DNA of 8,273 bases from assembly GCA_027073945.1 (NCBI GenBank), contig JALTEL010000287.1:1-8273 (forward strand), in the 5' to 3' direction. Within the stretch, counting starts at the first letter, position 1; each line of letters opens with the position of its first letter. The notes under the pieces were generated by a model, which was not told where the DNA came from, ran no database searches, and saw only the letters and a program-made list of their open reading frames with translations. Positions 1 through 6,316 of the stretch are shown one piece after another. The position numbers were made by a program, and so were the translations under genes. The stretch is from Caldifarciminota bacterium. Lineage in GTDB: Bacteria; WOR-3; Hydrothermia; UBA1063; CAJXJZ01.

Positions 1-203
1 GAAAGTGGTGGATTTCCATGATAAAATATGTAGTGCCAATAGTTGCCATTATTCTGCTGTTTTTCTCATTGAAAGATGCTATGTTAAAGCATTACGGAGG
101 ATACAAAAGCCTTGCTCTATTCCTCGGCGGATGGCTTGTTCTTATCATTGCATTTACAGTGGCCATTTTGCTCAGTAATTTAAAAACTGGAGGTGAACAA
201 TGA
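1..203 (+). CDS. C-terminal end of an NSS-family sodium-dependent symporter (partial)
   Basis: The reading frame is open from the left edge (first full codon at 3) to the TGA at 201-203. The ATG at 18 is therefore probably an internal methionine and not a start. The 66 visible residues contain two hydrophobic helices (about VVPIVAIILLFF and LALFLGGWLVLIIAFTVAILL) joined by a short polar loop with HYGGYKS. An aromatic-rich helix entry, a helix starting Y-V-x-P, a GGY loop and a final GGW helix are what I expect for helices 11-12 of bacterial neurotransmitter:sodium symporters (MetP, YocR or TnaT type), which import amino acids with sodium. The next gene, a MetS-like small subunit overlapping by four bases, strongly supports this. 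The substrate cannot be read from this fragment. Alternatively it could be a stand-alone 61-residue membrane protein starting at 18, but no Shine-Dalgarno sequence precedes that ATG. Confidence 0.7.
   Translation, partial: KWWISMIKYVVPIVAIILLFFSLKDAMLKHYGGYKSLALFLGGWLVLIIAFTVAILLSNLKTGGEQ
189..193 (+). promoter_or_regulatory. Shine-Dalgarno sequence of the MetS-like gene
   Basis: GGAGG lies six bases upstream of the ATG at 200, inside the last codons of the symporter gene. It fixes the start of a gene too short for most gene callers. With the ATGA stop/start overlap it implies translational coupling between symporter and small subunit. Confidence 0.8.
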
Positions 204-304
204 ATGTCTCGGCATGGATTACGTTTATCATTGTAACAGCGATATTATTCGGAGGTATTATTTACTGCGTTCTGTCCTCTCACGGAAAAGGTGGGGAGAG
301 CTGA
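200..304 (+). CDS. MetS-like small subunit of an NSS transporter (34 aa)
   Basis: The protein has 34 residues, starts MNVSAWITFIIVTAILFGG and ends in a short polar tail (SSHGKGGES). It is one transmembrane helix preceded by a short polar N-terminus with a small-polar/Trp pattern, and the helix carries a GG pair. This matches the architecture of MetS, the roughly 30-residue membrane peptide that accompanies MetP methionine/alanine NSS importers in Corynebacterium and is required for their activity. The start is secured by GGAGG six bases upstream and by the ATGA overlap with the symporter stop. The context (directly after an NSS C-terminus) is the main reason for the call, because a 34-residue helix carries little family signal alone. 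It could also be an unrelated small accessory peptide of the symporter. Confidence 0.68.
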   Translation: MNVSAWITFIIVTAILFGGIIYCVLSSHGKGGES

Positions 305-312
305 GTTTTTTA
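277..312 (+). terminator. Weak candidate terminator of the symporter operon
   Basis: CTCTC (277-281) can pair with GAGAG (296-300). In an alternative fold CTCA (279-282) pairs with TGAG (302-305), which is directly followed by six T (306-311). The fold lies over the end of the MetS-like gene, where the convergent operon from the right also ends. The stems are short and the loop is long, so this is only a candidate. Confidence 0.22.
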
Positions 313-344
313 GATAGCATTTTTTGAGGTTTTGAAAGAAAGAT

Positions 345-1664
345 TTATTTTATGGTATCACGTACAAAGAGAAATGGGAATCCTTCATGGAGTAAGGGTA
401 ATAGGTTGTTTTTGTCTACAAGAGTATCCGGGTAAGTCTTAAAAAATTTAAAAGCTTTTGTTGTATCCATTTTAACTTTACTGTATATGTAGAGTAGAGC
501 GTATAAAGACTTAGACCGTATTTTGGGGTATTGTGAATGCAGAGAGAGTTCTTTGTAAATTTCCTCTGCTTTATCAGGTCTGTTAAGGTAAAAAAAGTAG
601 ATTTCAGCAAGTCTCAATTTTGTACTGTCTCCGGAGCTATCAGATATGGCTATAGCTTCTTCAATAAGAGACGAATAAAGCTGAGCCTGTTTTTTGAGTC
701 CTGCAAGAGGTCCTGTTTGTGCCTTTTTGTACAGAGTATCGGCAATTTCAAGAGAATCCTGGTTTTTCAACATTTCTCCCAAATCCCATGATGCTATTTG
801 TGCGAGTGAATCCTTTGAATTTTCAGAGATAATGTTCCTGAGTTCTTTTTTATATGCGGAGGTATCCTCCATAGATAAGAGAATTTCCGCTTTTTTTAAC
901 GTTATGATTCGTTCCTTAGGGGATTTTGCAGGTACCTGTAAGCTCTTTAAAATTGAAAGCGCATCGTTGAATTTTTTTTCTTTTTTGTAAAGGTTCACAA
1001 GTGATATCTTAGCCTGAAAATCCTCTTCGGTTGTCAGGTTTTGTTTTAATAATTCCTTTATAAAAATTGATGCGTCTTTCAGGTCATTAATAGCGAGTGA
1101 ATTTTGGGAGCCTACAATTAAAATCTCCTTTTTTTTCTGTTTTTTCTTAAAGTTGAGAAGGAATTTCTTGCATAGCTCGACAACACGTTTTCTTTCACCT
1201 AACATTTCGGCCATTTTTACAACAAGGAATGTAATATCGTCGCCATTTTTTTTCTGTTTTGCAAGTTCTTCAATTAGGTTATTTACCTTTTCATATTCTT
1301 TCAGTTTTAGAAGGACATTCGCGTACTCAACTTTTGCCCTGGAAGCGTATGGACTGTTTGGATAGAATGTAAAAAGTTCCTCAAACTTCCTTTTTGCCTT
1401 TCTGTTTTGCCCCAGTCTCTCATAAGATATAGCCATAAGGTACAGAGCGTCATCTACATAATGCGATTTTGGATATTTATCAAGAACCTTTGAGCATTTT
1501 GTTATTACTTCATCGTATTGTTTCCTGAGATTTTGTGCAGAGCCGTTCTTTTTATAAGCATTCTCGGCGGATTTGAAGGTGGTTTTTGCATTGTAAAATG
1601 TATTGAGATAAGCACAGGACAATAACAAAGTCAGTAAAACTGCAGTCAGTCTTCGAAGATCCAC
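345..1664 (-). CDS. TPR-repeat lipoprotein, BamD-like N-terminal region
   Basis: The 439-residue protein begins with a lipoprotein signal: two arginines, a Leu-rich stretch and the lipobox LLSC, with Cys17 as the lipidated residue. After it comes AYLNTFYNAK, a start I associate with TPR lipoproteins of FCB-type bacteria. Residues about 45-135 form clear helical TPR pairs, with the N-x-x-x-A-x-x-x-F-x-x-L-x-x-x-x-P pattern in QNRKAKRKFEELFTFYPNSP. More degenerate helical repeats follow to about residue 400. The first repeats resemble BamD (YfiO), which scaffolds outer-membrane protein assembly, but the protein is much longer than BamD's usual 240-odd residues. GTG (1664-1662) is the only plausible start, since an in-frame TGA lies four codons upstream. 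The gene overlaps the S4 gene by 19 bases and is last in the operon. A periplasmic role in envelope assembly is inferred. Confidence 0.8.
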   Translation of the reverse strand: MDLRRLTAVLLTLLLSCAYLNTFYNAKTTFKSAENAYKKNGSAQNLRKQYDEVITKCSKVLDKYPKSHYVDDALYLMAISYERLGQNRKAKRKFEELFTFYPNSPYASRAKVEYANVLLKLKEYEKVNNLIEELAKQKKNGDDITFLVVKMAEMLGERKRVVELCKKFLLNFKKKQKKKEILIVGSQNSLAINDLKDASIFIKELLKQNLTTEEDFQAKISLVNLYKKEKKFNDALSILKSLQVPAKSPKERIITLKKAEILLSMEDTSAYKKELRNIISENSKDSLAQIASWDLGEMLKNQDSLEIADTLYKKAQTGPLAGLKKQAQLYSSLIEEAIAISDSSGDSTKLRLAEIYFFYLNRPDKAEEIYKELSLHSQYPKIRSKSLYALLYIYSKVKMDTTKAFKFFKTYPDTLVDKNNLLPLLHEGFPFLFVRDTIK

Positions 1665-1939
1665 CTTATAAAATCATCCTTTTTGGGTAATAGTTTTTCC
1701 AATACGATTTCTTCATAATACCTGCTCCGCTCTTTTTTGTTGACATTTTTACTTTCAGGTATCTGCAGAACCCTTATTTTGAAATGCAATAAGTTTGATG
1801 TCAGTTCTATGATGCTTCCTTCTCTTACAGTAGCCGAGGCTTTTTTTGCTTTTCCATCAATATAAAGCAGTGTGTTTGTTTTTTTTAATAATGTTCTTTT
1901 GCAAAGTCCAACGCGTGATAGAAATATATCAGCTCGCAA
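1646..1939 (-). CDS. Small S4-domain RNA-binding protein, RqcP/HslR-like
   Basis: The 97-residue protein opens with RADIFLSRVGLCKR, the first helix of an S4 RNA-binding domain (compare R-L-D-x-F-L-x-x-x-x-L-x-K-R in YabO/RqcP and HslR). It continues with IDGKAKKASATVREGSIIEL, the typical S4 strand-turn-strand (G-K-x-x-K-x-S-x-x-V-x-x-G-D) with Ser in place of the usual Asp. The segment between these motifs looks two or three residues shorter than in RqcP. Length and the tail (about 40 residues with KKERSRYYEEI) suit RqcP, which works with RqcH on stalled large ribosomal subunits, and the Hsp15 family. The start is TTG at 1939, two codons after the SurA-like gene's TGA and in the same frame, so no earlier start exists. 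Whether it acts in ribosome rescue here is an inference from the family. Confidence 0.78.
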   Translation of the reverse strand: MRADIFLSRVGLCKRTLLKKTNTLLYIDGKAKKASATVREGSIIELTSNLLHFKIRVLQIPESKNVNKKERSRYYEEIVLEKLLPKKDDFIRWIFED

Positions 1940-1942
1940 AAC

Positions 1943-3199
1943 TCAGCATTTTCCTATGTATATTTTCTTTTTGAGTCTTCGTATTTCCTTTTGCAATTCT
2001 TCCTGCTGTTTTTTTTGCATCAGCATTTGCTGTAAATATGGCTTCGCTTCATCGTATGTGTATTTTTTCCAGGGTTTTTTGTCAACCAGTTTGGTTATAT
2101 GATACCCTATCTGAGATTGTATGATCTTTATATCACCTTTTTTCATATGCTTCAAAGTATCAACTGTGGAAGGTGTCAGAAAGTTCTCTTTTAGCCATCC
2201 CAGGTCCCCGCCTAAGTCTTTTGTTTGTGTATCATCGGAGTATCTTGATGCCATCTGGTCGAAACTGCTGCCCTGTTTGAGCTTGAGAAGTATTGATTTT
2301 GCTTTTTTAAGCGCCTTTGCCCATGATGCTTTGCTGGCAGTGACTTTAAATAGTATATGACGTAAATGTACACCACCTGATGCTGTGTCAACTATTTCAA
2401 ATATGTGCCAGCCGTAATCTCCTCTTATTGGTCTTGATATATCGCCCGGATGTAGTTTCTTCAAATATGCAACGATAGAATCCGGGAATGCAGTATATGG
2501 AACGAATCCAAGGTCCCCACCCTGGTCACGAGTGAGGTCATCATCAGATAAGTTAACATAGTCATCAAATGTATGTTTGCCGCTTTTGATTTCTCTGTAT
2601 ATCTTCAGCGCCTTATGATAAACAAATGCCTCACGTGTAGAATCGGGTCTAACTCCTATCAAAATCTGAGATACTCTATATTCAGGAGGAGTTTGCATTG
2701 AATCCTTGTACTGAGTATAAAGGCTTTTGATTTCTTTTTCTGTTATATTAATTTTAGGCTGAATATATTTCTGAATATATTTCTGAGTTAAAATAGTTTC
2801 ATAAACCTTTTGCCTGTTTGCCTTTTTCAACCCCTGCTCGGTCAGCCCTTCATTTTGCAACTCCTGTTTGAATCCGCTTTCTCCCAGTTGTTGTTTCAGG
2901 GTTTTTATCCATGTATCCATCTGCGAACTTACTTCATCATCGGTAACTGTGAGCGTTGTATCCTGTTCTGCCGCAACAAGAATTATGTTGTCGTTCACAA
3001 GTTTCTGTATTATCATAGCCCTAAGAGAATCTTCATTTACACCAGGGAGTTGTGCCTTGAAATATGATATGTTATCCTCAACTTCCTTTTCTGTGATAAT
3101 TTTATTGCCCACACGCATCACACAGCTATCTTTCAGTATTGTTGTTGCCTGTGAAATTCCAAACAAAACCGTAATGAGAATAATGGATTTTTTTATCAT
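1943..3199 (-). CDS. SurA-like periplasmic chaperone/peptidyl-prolyl isomerase with two parvulin domains
   Basis: The 418-residue protein has a cleavable signal peptide (KK, hydrophobic core, GISQA, probable cut after Ala18). A SurA-type helical N-terminal domain follows (about 25-165, including V-x-x-K-I-I-T-x-x-E-V-x-x-N), then two PPIC rotamase domains (about 173-271 and 277-373). Domain 1 has Gln178 where the first catalytic-site His is usual, keeps His265 in GWHIFEI, and contains GGDLGF. Domain 2 keeps both histidines, His281 in RHILF and His367 in GYHITKL, together with GGDLGW. So only domain 2 looks catalytically intact, as in Escherichia coli SurA. The family escorts unfolded outer-membrane proteins across the periplasm. 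The tail is Lys/Gln-rich and ends in Cys. Its ATG overlaps the upstream TAA by one base (TAATG), so translation is probably coupled. Confidence 0.9.
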   Translation of the reverse strand: MIKKSIILITVLFGISQATTILKDSCVMRVGNKIITEKEVEDNISYFKAQLPGVNEDSLRAMIIQKLVNDNIILVAAEQDTTLTVTDDEVSSQMDTWIKTLKQQLGESGFKQELQNEGLTEQGLKKANRQKVYETILTQKYIQKYIQPKINITEKEIKSLYTQYKDSMQTPPEYRVSQILIGVRPDSTREAFVYHKALKIYREIKSGKHTFDDYVNLSDDDLTRDQGGDLGFVPYTAFPDSIVAYLKKLHPGDISRPIRGDYGWHIFEIVDTASGGVHLRHILFKVTASKASWAKALKKAKSILLKLKQGSSFDQMASRYSDDTQTKDLGGDLGWLKENFLTPSTVDTLKHMKKGDIKIIQSQIGYHITKLVDKKPWKKYTYDEAKPYLQQMLMQKKQQEELQKEIRRLKKKIYIGKC

Positions 3200-4008
3200 T
3201 ATTTGGATATCCTTTGTATTTTATATTTTTTCAGGTAGAATTTATACAGGGAATCCACTATAGTATTCTGCCGCATATATTGAATCTGCCCTTTTATCCT
3301 CTGTTTTATTTGTGGATTTATATCCGGACTGATTTTTTCATCAGTGATTTTTAAAAGAGCGTATCCTCCTCCGTTCATAGGTATCATTTGAGAAACTTCC
3401 CCATTTTTCATACTATTCAAAGCACTTACAACAGGGTTGTTAAATCCGTAGTAAAGTCCCAATTCTCCTATGTTTGCATTTGGAATTGGCCGGTATGTTA
3501 TAATCTGCTTTTTCTGATAGTTTTTGAGCCTTGCCTGACTGTAAGGGGAAAAATTGGACAATAATCTTCTTAATTCATTTGTTTTTGATGTGTCCATATA
3601 CGATACCATGGCAATATTTACAGTCCTTCTAAATTCGCCCGGATGCTTTGCAAGAAAATTTTCAACATCCACATCGGTTATTACAATATTACCTATTTTT
3701 CTTCTTAAGAATTCTTCTGCTACAAGGTTTCTTTTGTAAAGATTTAGTTTTCTTAAAAGGGCAGGGTCTTTTAACATTCCTTCATCTTTGGCTGCAAGAT
3801 ACATAACCACTGTTTTTTCGAGTTGTTTCAGCATGCTCTGCTTTAAAGAGTCGGATACTTTTTGGCCTTGTGGCAACTGAAGCGCCAGGTCTTCTTTGCA
3901 GATGGTTATGTTACCTATCTTTTCTATCGGAGTGCCCTTTATATTTTCACTGGTGCAAGCTGTCAATAGTACAGACAACAATACAACCGGTATTATTGTT
4001 TTTTTCAT
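3199..4008 (-). CDS. Lipoprotein with degenerate PPIC/SurA-like fold
   Basis: The 269-residue protein has a lipoprotein signal with lipobox LTAC (Cys18). Residues 28-120 follow the PrsA/SurA helical pattern, with IEKIGNITICKEDL at the start and a long helix pair (about 55-102) before ITDVDVENFLAKHPGEF. A compact parvulin-like region lies at about 128-223, with GELGLYYG and later MKNGEVSQMIPMNGGGYALLKI. Both usual parvulin histidines are missing: IAMVSY replaces H-I-L, and GYALLKI replaces G-Y-H-I. An isomerase activity is therefore doubtful and a chaperone or holdase role is more likely. The start has a strong Shine-Dalgarno sequence and a candidate promoter in the 87-base gap upstream, so this looks like the first gene of the envelope operon. 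Pairing with the SurA-like gene suggests joint work on exported proteins. Confidence 0.78.
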   Translation of the reverse strand: MKKTIIPVVLLSVLLTACTSENIKGTPIEKIGNITICKEDLALQLPQGQKVSDSLKQSMLKQLEKTVVMYLAAKDEGMLKDPALLRKLNLYKRNLVAEEFLRRKIGNIVITDVDVENFLAKHPGEFRRTVNIAMVSYMDTSKTNELRRLLSNFSPYSQARLKNYQKKQIITYRPIPNANIGELGLYYGFNNPVVSALNSMKNGEVSQMIPMNGGGYALLKITDEKISPDINPQIKQRIKGQIQYMRQNTIVDSLYKFYLKKYKIQRISK

Positions 4009-4018
4009 AATAATTTTT

Positions 4019-4024
4019 CCTCCT
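4019..4024 (-). promoter_or_regulatory. Strong Shine-Dalgarno sequence of the PPIC-like lipoprotein gene
   Basis: On the minus strand AGGAGG lies ten bases before the ATG at 4008. It shows that this organism uses conventional leadered initiation for some genes, in contrast to the four genes here that begin 6 bases after a -10 box. Confidence 0.75.
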
Positions 4025-4038
4025 ATTTCTGTTTTAAT

Positions 4039-4067
4039 ATCTTAAACCAAAAGGCCTGTTCAATCAA
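4039..4067 (-). promoter_or_regulatory. Candidate promoter of the envelope operon (leadered)
   Basis: TTGATT (4062-4067) and TAAGAT (4039-4044) are separated by 17 bases on the minus strand, in the gap between the patatin and PPIC-like lipoprotein genes. Start would be near 4032, giving a leader of about 24 bases that contains the AGGAGG. The -10 match is only moderate. The patatin transcript might also read through. Confidence 0.4.
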
Positions 4068-4095
4068 CAATTCATAGGCAAATTACACAGAGTTT

Positions 4096-4124
4096 TTACG
4101 GAAAATATACGATATTTTCCGTAA
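4096..4124 (-). repeat. Perfect 12-bp inverted repeat over the patatin stop codon
   Basis: TTACGGAAAATA (4096-4107) and its exact reverse complement (4113-4124) are separated by five bases. The hairpin covers the last eight codons, including the TAA, of the patatin gene. On the minus strand the stem is followed by AAACTCTG with no U-run, so it is not a standard intrinsic terminator for patatin. On the plus strand it is followed four bases later by TTTTT (4129-4133), so it could stop antisense transcripts entering the gene. A role as an mRNA 3'-end stabiliser or weak attenuator before the next operon is possible. Confidence 0.75.
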
Positions 4125-5034
4125 GAGCTTTTTCGAGTTTCTTGTTTCTTTTGAGATTTTTGGGCATATAATAAGTAGGTGACATGATTTTCTCAAGTTG
4201 GTCCCTATGTTTTTGAAATGCCTCGTACCCTTTGGGGATTATTTCTTCCATCTTTTCAAAATTGTACCAGTTATAATTGTTAAGGTCAATGTGAATCACA
4301 ATATCTGCAAAGGTTTCTTCATAATCCTGCAAGCGTTCAAGAGATATGTACTCAGTTCTTATCAAAACCTCTGCAGGATTTTTATAGATTTTTTTAATGG
4401 GCAATCTGTGTGAGACATCAATTGCGATTATCACATCACATCTTTCTCTGACAAGAGGGAATACAGGTACGTTATGCGTTATGCCACCGTCAACAAGCAG
4501 CATATCTCCTAATTTTACAGGAGAGAAAACGCCGGGTATTGAAGATGTTGCCCTGATTATGCGCAGTGCATTCCCACCTTTAAATACTATATCCCTTCCA
4601 CTTACAAGATCTACTGCAGTAATTAACAATTTGGGCTTAAGGCTCTCAAGAAAAACGTCTTTTCCCAGTAAGTGCCTGTAAACTTCCTGTATATCGTTAT
4701 CTTCTATCAAGGCCTGTGTTACAAGAGATTTTGCGAGTAATATCTTTTCCCTAACTTCTGAAAATATTTTTGATATATTACCATTTTTCCTGTCAAACGG
4801 TTCACTTATATTTAAGTTTTGAAATTCTTTTGAAGATTGAAGTTCCTTTATCCGTTTTTCTATCTCATCGGGGTTTTTCAGCATGCTGTAAAGCACAGCA
4901 ACTATTCCTCCCGCACTTGTGCCTGCAATACATGATGGAACTATACCCATTTCAGAAAGTCCTTTCAGGATACCTATGTGAGCATATCCCTTTGCGCCAC
5001 CTCCTCCCAAAGCAAGGCCTACTCTTGGTTTCAT
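4096..5034 (-). CDS. Patatin-like phospholipase, RssA type
   Basis: The 312-residue protein begins at once with the patatin oxyanion loop GGGGAKG (10-16) and has the nucleophile elbow GTSAGG with Ser40. The second catalytic residue is Asp182 in VDGGITHNVPV. The order and the segment ATSSIPGVFSPV are characteristic of bacterial patatin-like proteins of the RssA/YchK type. These are serine-aspartate dyad lipid acyl hydrolases, and both dyad residues are present, so activity is expected. There is no signal peptide or membrane helix, so the protein is probably cytosolic or loosely membrane-attached. The C-terminal 60 residues are Lys-rich. The ATG at 5034 is preceded by a -10-like TAAAAT six bases away and no convincing Shine-Dalgarno sequence, suggesting a leaderless mRNA. 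The substrate is unknown. Confidence 0.92.
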   Translation of the reverse strand: MKPRVGLALGGGGAKGYAHIGILKGLSEMGIVPSCIAGTSAGGIVAVLYSMLKNPDEIEKRIKELQSSKEFQNLNISEPFDRKNGNISKIFSEVREKILLAKSLVTQALIEDNDIQEVYRHLLGKDVFLESLKPKLLITAVDLVSGRDIVFKGGNALRIIRATSSIPGVFSPVKLGDMLLVDGGITHNVPVFPLVRERCDVIIAIDVSHRLPIKKIYKNPAEVLIRTEYISLERLQDYEETFADIVIHIDLNNYNWYNFEKMEEIIPKGYEAFQKHRDQLEKIMSPTYYMPKNLKRNKKLEKALTENIVYFP

Positions 5035-5040
5035 ACCTAT

Positions 5041-5069
5041 ATTTTATAACCGTTCGGGTGAATAAGCAA
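5041..5069 (-). promoter_or_regulatory. Predicted leaderless promoter of the patatin gene
   Basis: On the minus strand TTGCTT (5064-5069), a 17-base spacer and TAAAAT (5041-5046) are followed by six bases and the ATG at 5034. The expected start is the A of the ATG. It faces away from the predicted propeller-gene promoter at 5102-5130, with about 32 bases between the two -35 boxes. Confidence 0.55.
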
Positions 5070-5101
5070 ATAGTTATATTTTTAATAATTTTTGCCTTTA
5101 C

Positions 5102-5130
5102 TTGATTCTATGTACTTGTAGCATTATCTT
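5102..5130 (+). promoter_or_regulatory. Predicted leaderless promoter of the propeller lipoprotein gene
   Basis: TTGATT (5102-5107), a 17-base spacer and TATCTT (5125-5130) are followed by six bases and the ATG at 5137. The same geometry occurs at three other genes here, which favours 5137 as the start. A rival reading is TTGTAG (5116-5121), 18 bases, TATAAA (5140-5145), serving the ATG at 5155. Confidence 0.48.
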
Positions 5131-5136
5131 CATGCT

Positions 5137-6315
5137 ATGTATAAAAGAGTATATATGAAATTGGTGGCCTGTATATTTTTTGTCCTGGTTGTATCCTGTG
5201 GTAGAAATGGAGTCTTTGGTCATGGCTCGACCATGGGGATTGCATACAAGGGCAAATTCAGAGTGTTTACTTTACAGGGAGGGAAACAACTTTATAACTT
5301 CAGTTCTATAAGAGGATTTAGAAATTTTGAGATTCCAAGGTATGGAACATTATGGAATATTGAACAGAGATCTGTTGTGGGAAAAGACCGAAACTCGCTT
5401 GTAAACAAGATTTTTATAACGGGAATAAGTCCTGCAAACGGTAAAGTGGTTTGGGAGAAATACATACAGGGCGGTAAGCTCATAGCGTATTCGGAGATGG
5501 ATTCACTTATTTTAGTTGCAACCGATTCACAAATAGTGGTAATAAACAGAAAACAAAAAAACTCAAAATTATATACATCACCTGGAAAACTCTCATTTGT
5601 GATATTTCACGACAAATACATCACTGCATCATCGGATTCCACTCTTACAGCCTTTAGCTTGCAAAAATTTCCACAACCTGTGCTCATAAAAAAATTAAGG
5701 TCAGCAATACCTTTATTTGATAATGGAAGTAGTATATTGATTGGTTTTAAGAGGCAAAAGGTGTTGTATGGTTTTAGGAGAGATGAATACGTTCCTGCAT
5801 TGATTGATATGAAGGGTAATATTTTATGGAAGCAGAAAAATGTTCACTTAAGATACGTTTCGCAATATCCGTCAGTTTGTGTGAGAGATACCAATTTTAT
5901 CATAAAAGGTATGAATGTGTTTATTCTAAGTCAGCATAACGGCTCGCTCGTATGGGCACTGGACACCGCTGTAAAATACGGATTTTTCAGTGAAAAGCGA
6001 TATTTTTATGTTATATATCCACTTACGGATGTAATTAAAAAATACGATTATTCAGGTGTGCTTGTGAACAAGAGCAGAGATGAAAAGAATTTCCCGGTTA
6101 CGGATATTTTCCCTCATGACAACATACTTTTATCAAGCAATAAATTTTTCTATCTCCAGGATACGGGCTTTGTTTTTATTGGAGCATTAAACACTCAAAA
6201 TCCTGATTACATAATGAAAAACGGCGATTATATCGCTGCCTTGACGAAGGATAATAATATAGCTCTTTTGAGCATTAAACGTAAAAGAGTTCTATGGATT
6301 TCGCAGTTGATGTGA
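5137..6315 (+). CDS. PQQ-type beta-propeller lipoprotein
   Basis: The 392-residue protein has a hydrophobic signal ending in the lipobox VVSC (Cys21 from the start at 5137). The rest is beta-rich with repeated blade edges of the PQQ/BamB kind, in which a G-x-(V/I/L)-(V/L)-W step ends a strand: NGKVVWEKY, KGNILWKQK, NGSLVWALD and KRKRVLWIS. This spacing suits a seven- or eight-bladed propeller filling residues about 35-390. BamB, the propeller lipoprotein of the outer-membrane assembly machine, has the same layout, but I see no BamB-specific residues, so orthology is not claimed. No PQQ-enzyme cofactor motif is visible. The start at 5137 fits a leaderless transcript. Met7 (5155) is an alternative that leaves the signal intact. 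The gene is divergent from patatin and ends one base from the convergent GGDEF gene. Confidence 0.72.
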   Translation: MYKRVYMKLVACIFFVLVVSCGRNGVFGHGSTMGIAYKGKFRVFTLQGGKQLYNFSSIRGFRNFEIPRYGTLWNIEQRSVVGKDRNSLVNKIFITGISPANGKVVWEKYIQGGKLIAYSEMDSLILVATDSQIVVINRKQKNSKLYTSPGKLSFVIFHDKYITASSDSTLTAFSLQKFPQPVLIKKLRSAIPLFDNGSSILIGFKRQKVLYGFRRDEYVPALIDMKGNILWKQKNVHLRYVSQYPSVCVRDTNFIIKGMNVFILSQHNGSLVWALDTAVKYGFFSEKRYFYVIYPLTDVIKKYDYSGVLVNKSRDEKNFPVTDIFPHDNILLSSNKFFYLQDTGFVFIGALNTQNPDYIMKNGDYIAALTKDNNIALLSIKRKRVLWISQLM

Positions 6316-6316
6316 T

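Noticed and set aside
416..610. Open reading frame of 64 codons on the minus strand inside the TPR lipoprotein gene
   Set aside because: It is a frame shadow of a well-supported gene, with no family signal and no Shine-Dalgarno sequence.
2758..2790. Tandem-looking repeat TGAATATATTTC / TGAATATATTTC within the SurA-like gene
   Set aside because: It encodes the repeated residues QKYIQKYIQ of a helix in the chaperone domain. Two copies in coding sequence need no separate explanation.
2868..3263. 131-codon plus-strand reading frame antisense to the SurA-like gene
   Set aside because: Its codons are the complement of conserved SurA-like sequence. Ser/Phe-rich composition and lack of a Shine-Dalgarno sequence or promoter mark it as a shadow.
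4770..5105. 111-codon plus-strand reading frame antisense to the patatin N-terminus
   Set aside because: It opposes the conserved oxyanion-loop and GTSAGG region, which explains its apparent openness, and it has no initiation signal.
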